From Rhodoferax koreense (lineage in GTDB: Bacteria; Pseudomonadota; Gammaproteobacteria; Burkholderiales; Burkholderiaceae_C): a stretch of DNA of 64,000 bases. A program made the position numbers and the translations under genes. The stretch spans positions 3,410,001-3,474,000 of the forward strand of contig NZ_CP019236.1 of NCBI RefSeq assembly GCF_001955695.1, in the 5' to 3' direction. This document shows positions 35,858 to 47,196 of this stretch, piece after piece (position 1 is the stretch's first letter; each line of letters opens with the position of its first letter). The notes below the pieces were generated by a model. That model did no database searches, had not been told where the DNA came from, and was given only the letters and a program-made list of their open reading frames with translations.

Positions 35858-35958
35858 AATGCTTCCCTGCGCGAGGATTACCTCAATCAGGTTCAAAGGG
35901 ACTTTCTCAGTCGGACCGGGTTGCAGACAACCCAGGCCAACACCCCTAGCGGAGCTCC
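35858..35958 (-). ncRNA. TPP riboswitch before the TonB-dependent receptor
   Basis: On the - strand the conserved TPP aptamer blocks appear in order: CGCTAGGGGTGTTGG, CTGAGA, CCCTTTGAACCTGAT and GCGCAGGGAAGC. The 3' 54 nucleotides (35860-35913) are identical to those of the riboswitch before cytX. The aptamer ends about 85 bases before the receptor start codon. It is expected to shut receptor expression when TPP is abundant. Confidence 0.94.
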
Positions 35959-36004
35959 GCACATGGCGCGGAACGGTATAGATTCTAACGGCCGCGTCGG
36001 CCGG

Positions 36005-37264
<1,260 letters not shown>

Positions 37265-37492
37265 CAAAGGAAATCTCCGGTGTTCACAGGAAAAGGGCAT
37301 GCAGAGGTCGTGCGGCGCAGCGGCCTGGCGCTGGCGAAAAGCCGCCCGATTCTATGCCCGAATATTTTTTCGAAGCCCTGTCAACCACGCACAAATGCCC
37401 CTCGTTACGGATGGACCTTCCGCTTGAAACGGAAGGAGCTTCCTCAAACCGCTCTCGCTCTCTTCACCTGTCTCGCACCCAAGGATTTCACC

Positions 37493-37723
37493 ATGAACAA
37501 AATCATCTCCGCTCTGATCGCCGGCCTGTTCGCTGTTGGCGCTTTCGCTCAAACCGCCGCCCCGGCAGCTCCTGTCGCCACCCCCGCGCCTGTCGCAGCC
37601 GCGGCCGCCCCTGCACCGGCCGCCAAGTCCGAAGCCAAGGTCGCCAAGAAGGCCACCCACAAGAAGGGTACCGTGCACGCTTCCGCCAAGAAGACCAAGC
37701 ACGTCAAGAAGGCAGCCGCTTAA
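37493..37723 (+). CDS. Small Ala/Lys-rich secreted protein
   Basis: The 76-residue protein has a clear signal peptide (MNKIISALIAGLFAVGAFAQ), then an Ala/Pro-rich stretch and a Lys/His-rich tail (KKATHKKGTVHASAKKTKH). The mature part is highly basic and probably disordered, similar in composition to acid-shock or histone-like periplasmic proteins. It is followed by a strong terminator, so it is likely transcribed alone. Function is not known. Confidence 0.75.
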   Translation: MNKIISALIAGLFAVGAFAQTAAPAAPVATPAPVAAAAAPAPAAKSEAKVAKKATHKKGTVHASAKKTKHVKKAAA

Positions 37724-37770
37724 ATCGGCCGCTCATCGAGCGCTCAAGCTTTACAGCTTTGCGTCAGAAT

Positions 37771-37792
37771 GCCCGCTTCGGCGGGCGTTTTT
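37771..37792 (+). terminator. Terminator after the small basic secreted protein gene
   Basis: Six-bp stem GCCCGC/GCGGGC with a TTCG tetraloop followed by G and five T, located 48 bp after the stop codon. Confidence 0.85.
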
Positions 37793-37827
37793 CATGGCGC
37801 CGCCTTCATCCCTGAAATCGACGACCG

Positions 37828-38292
37828 ATGAAAACTTTTTTGTCTTCCCTGCTCCGTAGTGCGTTGGCTGCGGCCTGTTTGATTGGCGGCGTGGCCCACG
37901 CGCAGGACGGCCCCCAGACCAACCTGCCGCGCGTGAAGATCGGCGCGGGCATGTACCTCATCGAAACCCAGGTGGCCCTCACGCCCGAGCAGCGCCAGAT
38001 CGGCCTGATGTTCCGCAAGGAGATGCCGCAGGGCGAAGGCATGCTGTTCGTGTTCGAGCAGCCCAGCCAGCAGTGCTTCTGGATGAAGAACACCTTGCTG
38101 CCATTGACCGCGGCTTTCGTCGAGGACGACGGCACCATCGCCAACATGGCCGACATGGCGCCGCAGACGCTCGATTCGCACTGCTCGACCAAGCCCGTGC
38201 GCTACGTGCTCGAGATGAACCAGGGCTGGTTCGCCAAGAAGGGCATCAAGGCCGGCAGCAAGCTCACCGGCCGGCCGTTCGACGCGAAGTGA
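37828..38292 (+). CDS. DUF192 family exported protein
   Basis: The 154-residue protein has a signal peptide (to about residue 25, VAHAQ) and a single DUF192 domain: VALTPEQRQIGLMFRKEMPQGEGMLFVF, FWMKNTLLPLTAAFVEDDG and VLEMNQGWFAKKGIKAG are family signatures. The domain is a small beta fold of unknown function. It is preceded by one terminator and followed by another, so it is probably monocistronic. Confidence 0.85.
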   Translation: MKTFLSSLLRSALAAACLIGGVAHAQDGPQTNLPRVKIGAGMYLIETQVALTPEQRQIGLMFRKEMPQGEGMLFVFEQPSQQCFWMKNTLLPLTAAFVEDDGTIANMADMAPQTLDSHCSTKPVRYVLEMNQGWFAKKGIKAGSKLTGRPFDAK

Positions 38293-38314
38293 TTCGCGGC
38301 CTTCGTCTCCCATA

Positions 38315-38342
38315 AAAAAACCGGCGCTGAGGCCGGTTTTTT
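38315..38342. terminator. Bidirectional terminator between DUF192 gene and sodB
   Basis: Perfect 11-bp inverted repeat with A-run on the left and T-run on the right (AAAAAACCGGC / GCCGGTTTTTT, six-base loop). It can end transcripts from both convergent genes. Confidence 0.9.
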
Positions 38343-38375
38343 GGTTTGCGGCATGCCTGCCGCAACGTCCTGCAA

Positions 38376-38957
38376 TCAGGCGAAGTTCTTCTCGGCGAAT
38401 TCCCAGTTGACCAGGGTGCTCAGGAAGGTCTCGACGAACTTGGGACGCAGGTTGCGGTAGTCGATGTAGTACGCGTGTTCCCACACGTCCACGGTGAGCA
38501 GCGCCTTGTCGGCGGTGGTCAGCGGCGTGCCGGCGGCGCCGGTGTTGACGATGTCCACGCTGCCGTCGGCCTTCTTCACCAGCCAGGTCCAGCCGGAGCC
38601 GAAGTTGCCGACGGCCGACTTCGTGAAGGCTTCCTTGAAGGCCGCGTAAGAACCGAACTTGGCGGTGATGGCCGCCGCCAGCGCGCCGCTGGGCTCGCCG
38701 CCGCCGGCGGGCTTCATGCAATTCCAGAAGAAGGTGTGGTTCCAGATCTGCGCCGCGTTGTTGTAGATGCCGCCGCTGGACTTCTTGATCACGTCCTCCA
38801 GGGGCATTTCTTCGAACTCGGTGCCCTTTTGCAGGTTGTTGAGGTTCACGACGTAGGCGTTGTGGTGCTTGCCGTAGTGGTACTCGATGGTTTCCTTGGA
38901 GTAGGCAGGCGCCAGCGCGTCTTGTGCGTAGGGCAATGGTGGCAGGGTACGTTCCAT
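38376..38957 (-). CDS. sodB: Superoxide dismutase, Fe type
   Basis: The 193-residue cytosolic enzyme dismutates superoxide. Metal ligands are H27 (YHYGKHH), H74 (IWNHTFFW) and the Asp/His of [12 protein letters not shown]. Gln70 in NNAAQIWN and the overall pattern point to iron as cofactor. The ATG at 38957 has GAGGAAG upstream and gives the standard N-terminus [11 protein letters not shown] terminator follows. Confidence 0.95.
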   Translation of the reverse strand: MERTLPPLPYAQDALAPAYSKETIEYHYGKHHNAYVVNLNNLQKGTEFEEMPLEDVIKKSSGGIYNNAAQIWNHTFFWNCMKPAGGGEPSGALAAAITAKFGSYAAFKEAFTKSAVGNFGSGWTWLVKKADGSVDIVNTGAAGTPLTTADKALLTVDVWEHAYYIDYRNLRPKFVETFLSTLVNWEFAEKNFA

Positions 38958-39057
38958 TTTTCTTCCTCGTGAGTTGGTGGTGGGAAAAGCGATTGTAGAA
39001 ACTAAAGCGCAACGCCGTCGTAGGCCGGCCGCCAATTCGGCGCCGGCCCCGAGGACT

Positions 39058-40383
39058 TCAACCGGGCCGCACGGTCTGCACCGTCAGAGCGAGTTCGCCG
39101 TCGGCCAGGTCGGCCCGCACGGGTTGGCCGGGGGTCGCCTGGGCCACGCTGCTGAGCGGTCGCCCTTCGGCCGTGCTCAACAGCGCATACCCGCGCTGCA
39201 GCACCAGCCGCGGATCGAGCAGCGCCAGGCTGCGCTCGGCGCGGTCGAGCCGTTCGCGCGAACGTGTCAACGCCTGCTGCAGCCTGGCCGGGAATTCGGC
39301 CTCGCGCAGGCGCCAGCGGTTGTGGTGCCGCTCGAGTTGGGCCAGAGTCTCGTAGCGCAGCCGCTGCTGCTGCTGGCCGAGGTGTGCCTGCTGGCGTGCG
39401 AGCCAGCCCGAAGGCCGGCCGAGGCGCGATGCGGCCAGGTCCAGCCGCTGACCGCGCGCATCGAGTTGGCGCGTCACGGCATCTGCGAGACGTTCGCCGG
39501 CCAGGGCCAGCGCGCCGAGCCACACGTCGCGCGGCTCGGCCACCAGTTCGGCCGCCGCCGTGGGCGTGGGCGCGCGCAGGTCGGCCACGAAATCGGCGAT
39601 GGTGAAGTCGGTCTCGTGGCCCACGCCGCTGACCACCGGCACCGGGCTTTGCGCGATCAACCGCGCCACGGCTTCGTCGTTGAAGGCCCACAGGTCCTCG
39701 ATGGAGCCGCCACCGCGTACCAACAGGATCACGTCGATGGTCGGATCGGCCTCCCGGGCTGATCCATCCTGCGCAAGGTGATACAAATTTAATAGCGCTC
39801 GCACCAGATCCGCCGGCGCGCCCGCGCCCTGCACCAGCGCCGGCGAAACCACCACCGGGATGTGCGGCACGCGCCGGCGCAGCGCGGTCACCACGTCGTG
39901 CAGCGCCGCGGCGCCAAGCGATGTCACCACGCCGATGCCGCGCGGCAGGACCGGCAGGCCGCGCTTGCGTGCCGCGTCGAACAGGCCTTCGGATTCGAGC
40001 TTGGCCTTGAGCCGCAGGAATTGTTCGAACAGCGCGCCCTGCCCTGCGCGCTGCAGGCTTTCGACGATGAGCTGCAGGTCGCCCCGTGGGCCGTAGATGT
40101 CGAGCCGCCCGCGCACCTCGACCAGCTCACCGTCGCGCGGCACGAAACCCAGCAAGCTGGCGGCACGCCGGAACATCGCACAGCGGATCTGGCCTTGTGC
40201 GTCCTTGATGTTGAAGTAGCAATGCCCGCTGGAAGCGCGCGAGAAGCCCGAAATCTCGCCGCGCACGGCCACGGGATTGAAGCGCGCCTCCAGCGCGTCA
40301 GCAATGGCGCGGCATAGCGCTCCAACCGGCCACACAAGCGGCGCCGATGCTGGGTTTTCGATCAAGGCCGGCCGCCCGCACAT
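39058..40383 (-). CDS. xseA: Exodeoxyribonuclease VII large subunit
   Basis: The 441-residue protein has an N-terminal OB-fold ([31 protein letters not shown] region), the catalytic core ([65 protein letters not shown]) and a long coiled-coil C-terminal region. With XseB it degrades single-stranded DNA. xseB is not in the window. The ATG at 40383 is preferred over a TTG 15 bases upstream. It lies 100 bp downstream of sodB on the same strand. Confidence 0.95.
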   Translation of the reverse strand: MCGRPALIENPASAPLVWPVGALCRAIADALEARFNPVAVRGEISGFSRASSGHCYFNIKDAQGQIRCAMFRRAASLLGFVPRDGELVEVRGRLDIYGPRGDLQLIVESLQRAGQGALFEQFLRLKAKLESEGLFDAARKRGLPVLPRGIGVVTSLGAAALHDVVTALRRRVPHIPVVVSPALVQGAGAPADLVRALLNLYHLAQDGSAREADPTIDVILLVRGGGSIEDLWAFNDEAVARLIAQSPVPVVSGVGHETDFTIADFVADLRAPTPTAAAELVAEPRDVWLGALALAGERLADAVTRQLDARGQRLDLAASRLGRPSGWLARQQAHLGQQQQRLRYETLAQLERHHNRWRLREAEFPARLQQALTRSRERLDRAERSLALLDPRLVLQRGYALLSTAEGRPLSSVAQATPGQPVRADLADGELALTVQTVRPG

Positions 40384-40724
40384 GCTGCTTTGCAGCAAAA
40401 AATTTCGTAGTACTCCACAGCGCTGGCTGTGCTAGGAAAACCACCCGCTCTTGTGTAGGACCACGCGCCATACGCAGCATTTACGTGGTAAGTGATTGAT
40501 TTCAATTGATTTTTTTCTGCTTAATTTTTCATCGATCTGACACGAAACCGCATGAATGCTGGCTTTGGCGCGCCCTGAGATGAGTTCTTCACAAAGTTAT
40601 CCACAACTTCTGTGGGTGAGCGCCGGGCCCCCAACCTTGACTGGGTGCGGTGTACAAAGTCTGCGACCGTCGCGGTCGCTGGGCCATAATCGCGTCGAGT
40701 TTATCTCTGCGGAGTGCCCTAATT
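40384..40724. other. Divergent intergenic region xseA-exbB
   Basis: This 341-bp AT-rich region carries promoters for both directions. CATAAT at 40685-40690 is a plausible -10 for exbB, with a perfect 17-bp dyad (GCGACC-GTCGC-GGTCGC, 40663-40679) just upstream. A consensus DnaA box lies at 40597-40605. No gene is visible in it. Confidence 0.5.
40597..40605 (+). promoter_or_regulatory. Consensus DnaA box
   Basis: TTATCCACA matches the high-affinity DnaA box exactly. A degenerate inverted copy (TGTGGGTGA, 40611-40619) follows. It lies in the xseA-exbB intergenic region, away from any visible origin. Confidence 0.5.
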
Positions 40725-41366
40725 TTGTTTTCGATCATTCAAGCCGCAGGCTGGCCGATCTGGCCCCTGGTGGCGTGCTCCATCCTGGCCCTGGCGCTGG
40801 TCATCGAACGTTTTGTGAGCCTGAAGACGGCCAGGATCGCCCCACCCAAGCTGCTGGGCGAAGTCCTGACCGTCGCCCAGACCAGCGTGCCGGCGCCGGG
40901 CATCGTGAACCAGCTCGCGCAGAACTCGGCCCTGGGCGAAGTGCTGGCCAGCGGGCTGCGCACGCTCAACACCAACCCGCGCAGCAGCGACGAAGAAGTG
41001 CGCGGTGCGATGGAAAGCACGGGCCGCGCGGTCGCGCACCGTCTCGAGAAATACCTGAGCGCGTTGGCCACCATCGCCTCCGCCGCGCCGCTGCTCGGCC
41101 TGCTGGGCACGGTGATCGGCATGATCGAGATCTTCGGCTCGCAGGGCGGCGCATCCGGCGGCATGGGTGGCGCGGGCGGCAACCCGGCGCAGCTCGCGCA
41201 GGGCATCTCCATCGCGCTCTACAACACGGCCTTCGGCCTCATCGTGGCGATTCCCTCGCTGATCTTCTGGCGCTACTTCCGCGCCCGGGTCGACGAATAC
41301 CTGCTGACGCTGGAACTTGCCGCCGACCAGTTCGCGCGGCACCTGAACGCGCTGAAGAAGCGCTGA
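40725..41366 (+). CDS. exbB: ExbB/TolQ-family proton channel protein
   Basis: The 213-residue inner-membrane protein starts FSIIQAAGWPIWPLVACSILALALVIERF (first helix) and continues with the MotA/TolQ/ExbB core: LATIASAAPLLGLLGTVIGMIEIF and ALYNTAFGLIVAIPSLIFW. With ExbD it uses proton motive force to energise TonB. The start is probably a TTG at 40725 with GGAG upstream, since the next upstream choice is a GTG out of place for the family. It heads the operon exbB-exbD-lpxK-ycaR-kdsB. Confidence 0.9.
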   Translation: MFSIIQAAGWPIWPLVACSILALALVIERFVSLKTARIAPPKLLGEVLTVAQTSVPAPGIVNQLAQNSALGEVLASGLRTLNTNPRSSDEEVRGAMESTGRAVAHRLEKYLSALATIASAAPLLGLLGTVIGMIEIFGSQGGASGGMGGAGGNPAQLAQGISIALYNTAFGLIVAIPSLIFWRYFRARVDEYLLTLELAADQFARHLNALKKR

Positions 41367-41379
41367 ACCCGCCGTGGCC

Positions 41380-41808
41380 ATGAACTTCCGCCACCGCTCC
41401 CGCGAGGAGCCCGAGATCAACCTGATCCCGTTCATCGACGTGCTGCTGGTCGTGCTGATCTTCCTGATGCTGTCCACCACCTACAGCAAATTCACCGAAC
41501 TGCAGGTCAAGCTGCCCGAGGCCAACGCCGAGGCACAGCGCGACCGCCCCAAGGAAATCATCGTGGCCGTGAGCGCCGACGGCCGGTACGCCGTGAACCG
41601 CACCCTGGTCGAAGGTCGCACGCTGGACGCCCTGACCCAGGTGCTGGGCAATGCGTCCAAGGGCGGCGGCAAGGACATGGTGCTGATCATCAGCGCCGAT
41701 GCCAGCGCGGCGCACCAGTCGGTGATCACGGTGATGGAAGCCGCACGCCGCGCGGGCCTGTCGCAGATCACTTTCGCCACCCAGTCGGCCCTGTCGGGCA
41801 ACCGCTGA
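41380..41808 (+). CDS. exbD: ExbD/TolR-family protein
   Basis: The 142-residue protein has a single membrane helix near the N-terminus ([20 protein letters not shown]) containing the proton-carrying Asp in PFIDVLL, and a periplasmic domain to the end. It partners with ExbB. A GTG six bases upstream is an alternative start. The gene follows exbB by 13 bp. Confidence 0.92.
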   Translation: MNFRHRSREEPEINLIPFIDVLLVVLIFLMLSTTYSKFTELQVKLPEANAEAQRDRPKEIIVAVSADGRYAVNRTLVEGRTLDALTQVLGNASKGGGKDMVLIISADASAAHQSVITVMEAARRAGLSQITFATQSALSGNR

Positions 41809-41828
41809 GCAGCGGCCTGCGGGCGCGC

Positions 41829-42872
41829 ATGCAGCGTTCATCGATCGAATCCATCCTGTTGCGCACCTGGCGCGGCCGGGGCCCGCTGGCGTGCGCGCTG
41901 TGGCCCGTCTCGCTGCTCTATGGCGGGCTGAGCCGCCTGCGGCGGCGGCTGTTCCGCGCCGGCCTGCTGCAAAGCGGCCGCGCGGCCGTGCCGGTGCTCG
42001 TCGTCGGCAACGTGATCGCCGGCGGCTCGGGCAAGACGCCGGTGGTGATGGCGCTGGTGCGACATCTCGCGGCGCGCGGCCTGCGCGTGGGCGTGATCTC
42101 GCGCGGCTATGGCCGGGTGATGCCCCCAGGCGCGGACGACTGCCGCGAAGTGCGGCCGGACAGCCTGCCTGCCGAGGTCGGCGACGAGCCGCTGCTGGTG
42201 CGGCGGCGCTGCGGCGTGCCGGTGTTCGTGGCGCGGCGCCGGCTGCAGGCGGCGCAGGTGCTGCTGGCGCGGTATCCCGACACCGATCTCATCGTCTGCG
42301 ACGACGGCCTGCAGCATTACGCGCTGCAACGCGATCTGGAGATCTGCGTCTTCGATGACCGCGGCATCGGCAACGGCTGGCTGCTGCCGGCCGGCCCGCT
42401 GCGCGAAGCCTGGCCGCGGCCCGTCGATCTGGTGCTGCACACCGGCGCGCATCCGGCCCTGGCGACGATCCCGGGCTTCCGTGCGCGGCGGGCGCTGGCG
42501 GACCACGCCGTGCGGCAGGACGGCACCCTGGTGCCGCTGGCCACGCTGCGCGGCAAGCCGCTGGACGCGGTGGCGGCCATCGCCCAGCCGGAGGCCTTCT
42601 TCGGCATGCTGCGCGAAGCCGGGCTCACGCTGTCACACACGGAAGCCCTGCCTGACCACTCCGATTTCGATAGCTGGCAGCGCAAGCCGGATCAGCGTGA
42701 AATGCTCATTTGCACCGAAAAAGACGCCGTAAAGCTGTGGCGTCGCGCGCCCGATGCGCTGGCCGTGCCGCTGGCCGTGACGCTCGACGCCGGCTTCCTG
42801 GCCGCGCTGGACGCGCGGGTCGATGCGCTCACGCAGGGGCGGTCGGCCTCGTTATCATCGGCGTCTGCCTGA
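41829..42872 (+). CDS. lpxK: Tetraacyldisaccharide 4'-kinase
   Basis: The 347-residue inner-membrane-associated kinase phosphorylates the 4' position of lipid A disaccharide. The P-loop is [13 protein letters not shown], followed by [34 protein letters not shown] and [13 protein letters not shown], and [12 protein letters not shown] near the end. Length is normal. It sits between exbD and ycaR as in many betaproteobacteria. Confidence 0.95.
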   Translation: MQRSSIESILLRTWRGRGPLACALWPVSLLYGGLSRLRRRLFRAGLLQSGRAAVPVLVVGNVIAGGSGKTPVVMALVRHLAARGLRVGVISRGYGRVMPPGADDCREVRPDSLPAEVGDEPLLVRRRCGVPVFVARRRLQAAQVLLARYPDTDLIVCDDGLQHYALQRDLEICVFDDRGIGNGWLLPAGPLREAWPRPVDLVLHTGAHPALATIPGFRARRALADHAVRQDGTLVPLATLRGKPLDAVAAIAQPEAFFGMLREAGLTLSHTEALPDHSDFDSWQRKPDQREMLICTEKDAVKLWRRAPDALAVPLAVTLDAGFLAALDARVDALTQGRSASLSSASA

Positions 42873-42915
42873 CGATCACCCTGGTCGCCCTCCCGAACAC
42901 CGATTGAACCTCCGC

Positions 42916-43098
42916 ATGGATCCGAAACTTCTTGAACTGCTGGTTTGCCCCGTGACCAAAGGGCCGCTGCAATACGACCGCGAGCGCGAGGAGCTGAGCT
43001 CGCGCAGCGCGCGGCTGGCCTATCCCGTGCGAGACGGCATTCCGATCCTGCTCGAGGCCGAGGCCCGCACCCTCAGCGACGAAGAGCTCGGTTTGTGA
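42916..43098 (+). CDS. ycaR: Trm112-family protein YcaR
   Basis: The 60-residue protein [23 protein letters not shown]...[18 protein letters not shown] is a typical UPF0434/Trm112 small protein. The position between lpxK and kdsB is the family's standard genome context. Its exact role in bacteria is not settled. Confidence 0.93.
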   Translation: MDPKLLELLVCPVTKGPLQYDREREELSSRSARLAYPVRDGIPILLEAEARTLSDEELGL

Positions 43099-43117
43099 GC
43101 GGCAAGCAGGTATCGCC

Positions 43118-43891
43118 ATGAGCTTCACCGTCCTCATTCCCGCGCGGATGGCCTCGACCCGGCTGCCCAACAAACCGATGGCCCACCTGGGCGACGTGCC
43201 GATGGTGGTGCGCGTGGCCCAGCGCGCGCGCCAGTCGGACGCTGTGCGCACCGTGGTGGCCGGCGACAGCCCCGAGATCATCGAAGCCTGCCAGGCCCAC
43301 GGCATCGACGCCATCCTCACGCGCAACGACCACCCCTCGGGCAGCGACCGGCTGGCCGAAGCCTGCCACCTGCTCGGCCTGGCCGACGATGCCATCGTGG
43401 TCAACGTGCAGGGCGACGAGCCGCTGATCGCGCCCGTGCTGATCAACGAGGTCGCCGCGCTGCTGCAGGCCAGGCCCGAAGCCAGCATGAGCACGGCCGC
43501 CCACGTCATCGACCAGTTGGCCGACTACACCAACCCCAATGTCGTCAAAGTGGTGCTCGACGCACAACAGCGCGCGCTGTATTTCAGCCGCGCACCGATC
43601 GCCTGGTGGCGCGACGGCGCCGTCCCCGCGGTGCCCGGAGCCCTGCCCGGCTTCAAGCAGCTTCCGCCCGCGCTCAGCCCGCTGCGCCACATCGGCATCT
43701 ACGGCTACCGCGCCGGCTTCCTGAAGCTGTTTCCCACGCTGGCTCAGGCGCCGGTGGAGGTCTGCGAAGCCCTCGAGCAACTGCGTGCGATGTGGCACGG
43801 CCACCGCATCGCGGTGCATGTGACCGAACATGCGCCGGGCCCGGGTGTCGACACGCCAGACGACCTGGAACGGGTACGCAAACTGTATTGA
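43118..43891 (+). CDS. kdsB: 3-deoxy-manno-octulosonate cytidylyltransferase
   Basis: The 257-residue enzyme activates KDO as CMP-KDO for lipopolysaccharide. [15 protein letters not shown] is the CTP-binding loop. [19 protein letters not shown] and [14 protein letters not shown] are family signatures. It follows ycaR by 19 bp and closes the lipid A/KDO part of the operon. Confidence 0.96.
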   Translation: MSFTVLIPARMASTRLPNKPMAHLGDVPMVVRVAQRARQSDAVRTVVAGDSPEIIEACQAHGIDAILTRNDHPSGSDRLAEACHLLGLADDAIVVNVQGDEPLIAPVLINEVAALLQARPEASMSTAAHVIDQLADYTNPNVVKVVLDAQQRALYFSRAPIAWWRDGAVPAVPGALPGFKQLPPALSPLRHIGIYGYRAGFLKLFPTLAQAPVEVCEALEQLRAMWHGHRIAVHVTEHAPGPGVDTPDDLERVRKLY

Positions 43892-43980
43892 CACCACGCT
43901 GAGCCGAACGGGCGCACACACGCCGCGCGCGTCGCCTGTCAGCCAGCTGCAGGGTGGCGCATGCTATCCTTCTCCAATGA

Positions 43981-44697
<717 letters not shown>

Positions 44698-44722
44698 TCG
44701 ACACGCCCTTGCACCAAAACCA

Positions 44723-44747
44723 GGCCGCTCCGAGGAGCGGCCTTTTT
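44723..44747 (+). terminator. Terminator after adk
   Basis: Perfect 8-bp stem GGCCGCTC/GAGCGGCC with a 4-base loop followed by five T, 26 bp after the adk stop and next to the convergent asparaginase stop. Confidence 0.9.
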
Positions 44748-45739
44748 CATGTGCGGGCTGGAGAGAGCAGCATCAGCAGCAGCGCCACGCGTGCCTTCAC
44801 CGGCGACAGGCTGCCTGCATCGGGAAGCACAGCGCCTGGTGTGGTGAGGATGCGGCCGCCGGTGCAGCGGGTGGCGCGCAACACCTGCACGCCTTGCGCC
44901 TGCGCCGCAAGCAGGCCGGCCTCCAGCGCATGGTGCACCGTACCGTTGCCGGTGGTGGCGACCACCAGGCCAGCAACGCCCTGCGCCACCAACGCCTCGA
45001 CCAGGCCTGCGCCCGCGCCCGCATGGCTCATGACGATTTCGACGCGCGGCCAGTCCGCCGCAGCCACGGCTGAGGCGCCAACGACCTTGCCCGCAATGCC
45101 CGCGGGAACAAGCGATCGGCCCGACGGCCAGGCGCGCAACAGTCGCAGCGCGCCCTCTTCCACATAACCCACCGGCCCGGCATCACCCGAGCCGAACGCA
45201 TCGAGCCGGTAAGTGTGCACCTTCTGCACGTCGAAGGCGCCATGCACCACGCCCGCGCACACGGCCACCACACCACGCGCACCGGCACTGCCGGCGACGG
45301 CCACGGCATCGAGCACGTTCTGCGGGCCATCGGGCGACAGCGAACTGGCCGGCCGCATCGCGCAGGTCAGTACCACGGGCTTGGCCGGATCGAGCACGGC
45401 CTGCAGGAAAAGCGCGGTTTCCTCCAGCGTGTCGGTGCCGTGCGTGATCACCACGCCGGCCACGTCGTCCTGCGCGAGCCAGTGCGCCACGCGGCCGGCC
45501 AGCGCCTGCCAGACGGCGAAATCCATGTCCTTGCTGTCGACCTGCGCCACCTGCTCGGTGACGATGCCATAGCCGCTTCGGGCCAGTGCAGGAATGGCTT
45601 CGAGCAATTGGTCCACACCGACCTGGGCCGCGGTGTAGCCGATGTTGTCGCCGGCCGTGGCGGACGTGCCGGCGATGGTGCCGCCGGTGCCCAGCACCAC
45701 GATGCGAGCCGTGGAAGTTTCAACAGATTTTTCCGACAT
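44747..45739 (-). CDS. L-asparaginase
   Basis: The 330-residue enzyme hydrolyses asparagine to aspartate and ammonia. The catalytic Thr motifs are [12 protein letters not shown] near the N-terminus and [12 protein letters not shown] in the middle, with VVLTCAMRP after it. No signal peptide is seen, so it is probably cytosolic. The ATG at 45739 is the first consistent with the family. It is divergent from lexA across about 100 bp that carry two SOS boxes. Confidence 0.9.
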   Translation of the reverse strand: MSEKSVETSTARIVVLGTGGTIAGTSATAGDNIGYTAAQVGVDQLLEAIPALARSGYGIVTEQVAQVDSKDMDFAVWQALAGRVAHWLAQDDVAGVVITHGTDTLEETALFLQAVLDPAKPVVLTCAMRPASSLSPDGPQNVLDAVAVAGSAGARGVVAVCAGVVHGAFDVQKVHTYRLDAFGSGDAGPVGYVEEGALRLLRAWPSGRSLVPAGIAGKVVGASAVAAADWPRVEIVMSHAGAGAGLVEALVAQGVAGLVVATTGNGTVHHALEAGLLAAQAQGVQVLRATRCTGGRILTTPGAVLPDAGSLSPVKARVALLLMLLSPART

Positions 45740-45759
45740 CGCTTGCAATCTTTCAAAAA

Positions 45760-45775
45760 CTGAACAAAAATACAG
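45760..45775. promoter_or_regulatory. SOS (LexA) box 1
   Basis: CTGAACAAAAATACAG fits CTG-N10-CAG with the ACAG half-site intact. It lies 66 bp before lexA and 21 bp from the asparaginase start. Confidence 0.75.
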
Positions 45776-45778
45776 GTA

Positions 45779-45794
45779 CTGGATATTCAAACAG
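45779..45794. promoter_or_regulatory. SOS (LexA) box 2
   Basis: CTGGATATTCAAACAG fits the LexA consensus CTG-N10-CAG and lies three bases after box 1, 47 bp before lexA. Paired boxes before lexA are also known in E. coli. Confidence 0.8.
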
Positions 45795-45840
45795 CCTGAC
45801 GATCCAGAACCTCATGCCCTGCACTGCTCCGGAGCCACAC

Positions 45841-46521
45841 ATGGATTTGACCCAGTTTCCCGCCAAACTCACCGCCCGCCAGCAACAAATCCTGGAACTG
45901 ATCCAGACCGCAGTGTCGCGTACCGGCGCCCCGCCCACCCGCGCCGAGATCGCTGCCGAACTCGGGTTCAAGTCGGCGAATGCGGCGGAAGAGCACTTGC
46001 AGGCCCTGGCGCGAAAAGGGGCCATCGAACTCGTCAGCGGTACGTCACGCGGCATCCGGCTCAAGAGCGACACGCTGCGCTCCATCAACGAGTCGCGCAG
46101 CCGCTACAGCATGCCCCTGCCCGGCATGGCGCAGATGGCCCTGCCGTTGGTCGGACGCGTGGCCGCCGGTTCGCCGATTCTGGCGCAGGAACACGTCGAC
46201 CAGACGTATTACGTGGAAAGCAGCCTGTTCCAGCACAAGCCCGACTACCTGCTCAAGGTGCGCGGCATGTCGATGCGCGACATCGGCATCATCGACGGCG
46301 ACCTGCTGGCCGTGCAGTCGGCCAAGGAAGCCAAGAACGGCCAGATCGTCGTCGCCCGCCTCGGCGACGAGGTCACCGTGAAGCGCTTCAGGCGCACCAG
46401 GGATGCAATCGAGCTGCATCCCGAGAACCCCGACTTCCAGACCATCGTGGTGTCCCCCGGCGAACCCTTCGAAATCGAAGGCCTGGCCGTCGGGCTGATC
46501 CGCAACACCATGCTCATGTAG
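45841..46521 (+). CDS. lexA: LexA repressor
   Basis: The 226-residue SOS repressor has an N-terminal winged helix ([39 protein letters not shown]) and a C-terminal peptidase domain. The self-cleavage site is A109-G110 (VAAGSP), with catalytic S144 (GMSM) and K181. RecA filaments trigger cleavage after DNA damage. Two tandem SOS boxes upstream predict autoregulation. Confidence 0.97.
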   Translation: MDLTQFPAKLTARQQQILELIQTAVSRTGAPPTRAEIAAELGFKSANAAEEHLQALARKGAIELVSGTSRGIRLKSDTLRSINESRSRYSMPLPGMAQMALPLVGRVAAGSPILAQEHVDQTYYVESSLFQHKPDYLLKVRGMSMRDIGIIDGDLLAVQSAKEAKNGQIVVARLGDEVTVKRFRRTRDAIELHPENPDFQTIVVSPGEPFEIEGLAVGLIRNTMLM

Positions 46522-46651
46522 CGCTCTCGCGCATCCCCATGCCACAACGGGTGGCGGGCGTTGGGCCGTGCAAGCGGCCGGCAACCCCGTTGCGGCGTGT
46601 TCTTTTGCAATCCTGCCTGTGTCTTATCTCTGGTACCAAAGGAGTTTTCAC

Positions 46652-47092
46652 ATGGGAATCGCATTGTTTTCTGCCGCCAACCTGATCGAGTCGCTGCAAG
46701 GTGTGATCGGCTGGCTTGCGCCGCGCGACCAGCGGGCCGCTTCGGCGCATAACGCACCGCCAGCAGTCTGGCATCGGCCCGCGCGCTCGCGTGGCCGCAG
46801 CGGCCATGCGGTACCACACGCCGGCCACATGACACCTGGTGGTGGCTTCGTCTCACTTGGTTCCGATCACGCGGCGGCGCCGCTGCTGCCTTGCCCCACC
46901 GCGCCGCGGCAGGCTGCACGCAGCCTGCGGGCGCAACGGCCGCTGCGCGTGGTCCGTGTCATGGATGCGTCCACCTCGTCGACGCTCGTCGGCCGCATGG
47001 TGATTTCAGGCCGCATGGCCGACGTCTGCGCCGAACTCGATCGCCTGGCCGCACTCGAGGCGGGCACCTCATCGGCGCTGGCCATGGGCTGA
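46652..47092 (+). CDS. Hypothetical protein downstream of lexA
   Basis: The 146-residue protein is preceded by a good ribosome binding site (AAGGAG, eight bases before the ATG). Residues 1-95 are Ala/His/Arg-rich and variable in character; the C-terminal part VVRVMDASTSSTLVGRMVISGRMADVCAELDRLAALE looks conserved and helical. No family is recognised. It follows lexA by 130 bp and might be cotranscribed, which would place it in the SOS regulon. Confidence 0.6.
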   Translation: MGIALFSAANLIESLQGVIGWLAPRDQRAASAHNAPPAVWHRPARSRGRSGHAVPHAGHMTPGGGFVSLGSDHAAAPLLPCPTAPRQAARSLRAQRPLRVVRVMDASTSSTLVGRMVISGRMADVCAELDRLAALEAGTSSALAMG

Positions 47093-47196
47093 CGGTCAGC
47101 GACCCCGCTGTAAAAGCGTGTTAACGCTACGCGCCTGAAGGCCTGGCTTGCGGCCTGCGGGCGGAAAATCAAATGGCCTCAAGGCACAATGGCGCC

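Noticed and set aside
40611..40619. Second, inverted DnaA box
   Set aside because: TGTGGGTGA differs from the consensus at two positions, so I did not list it as a separate site.
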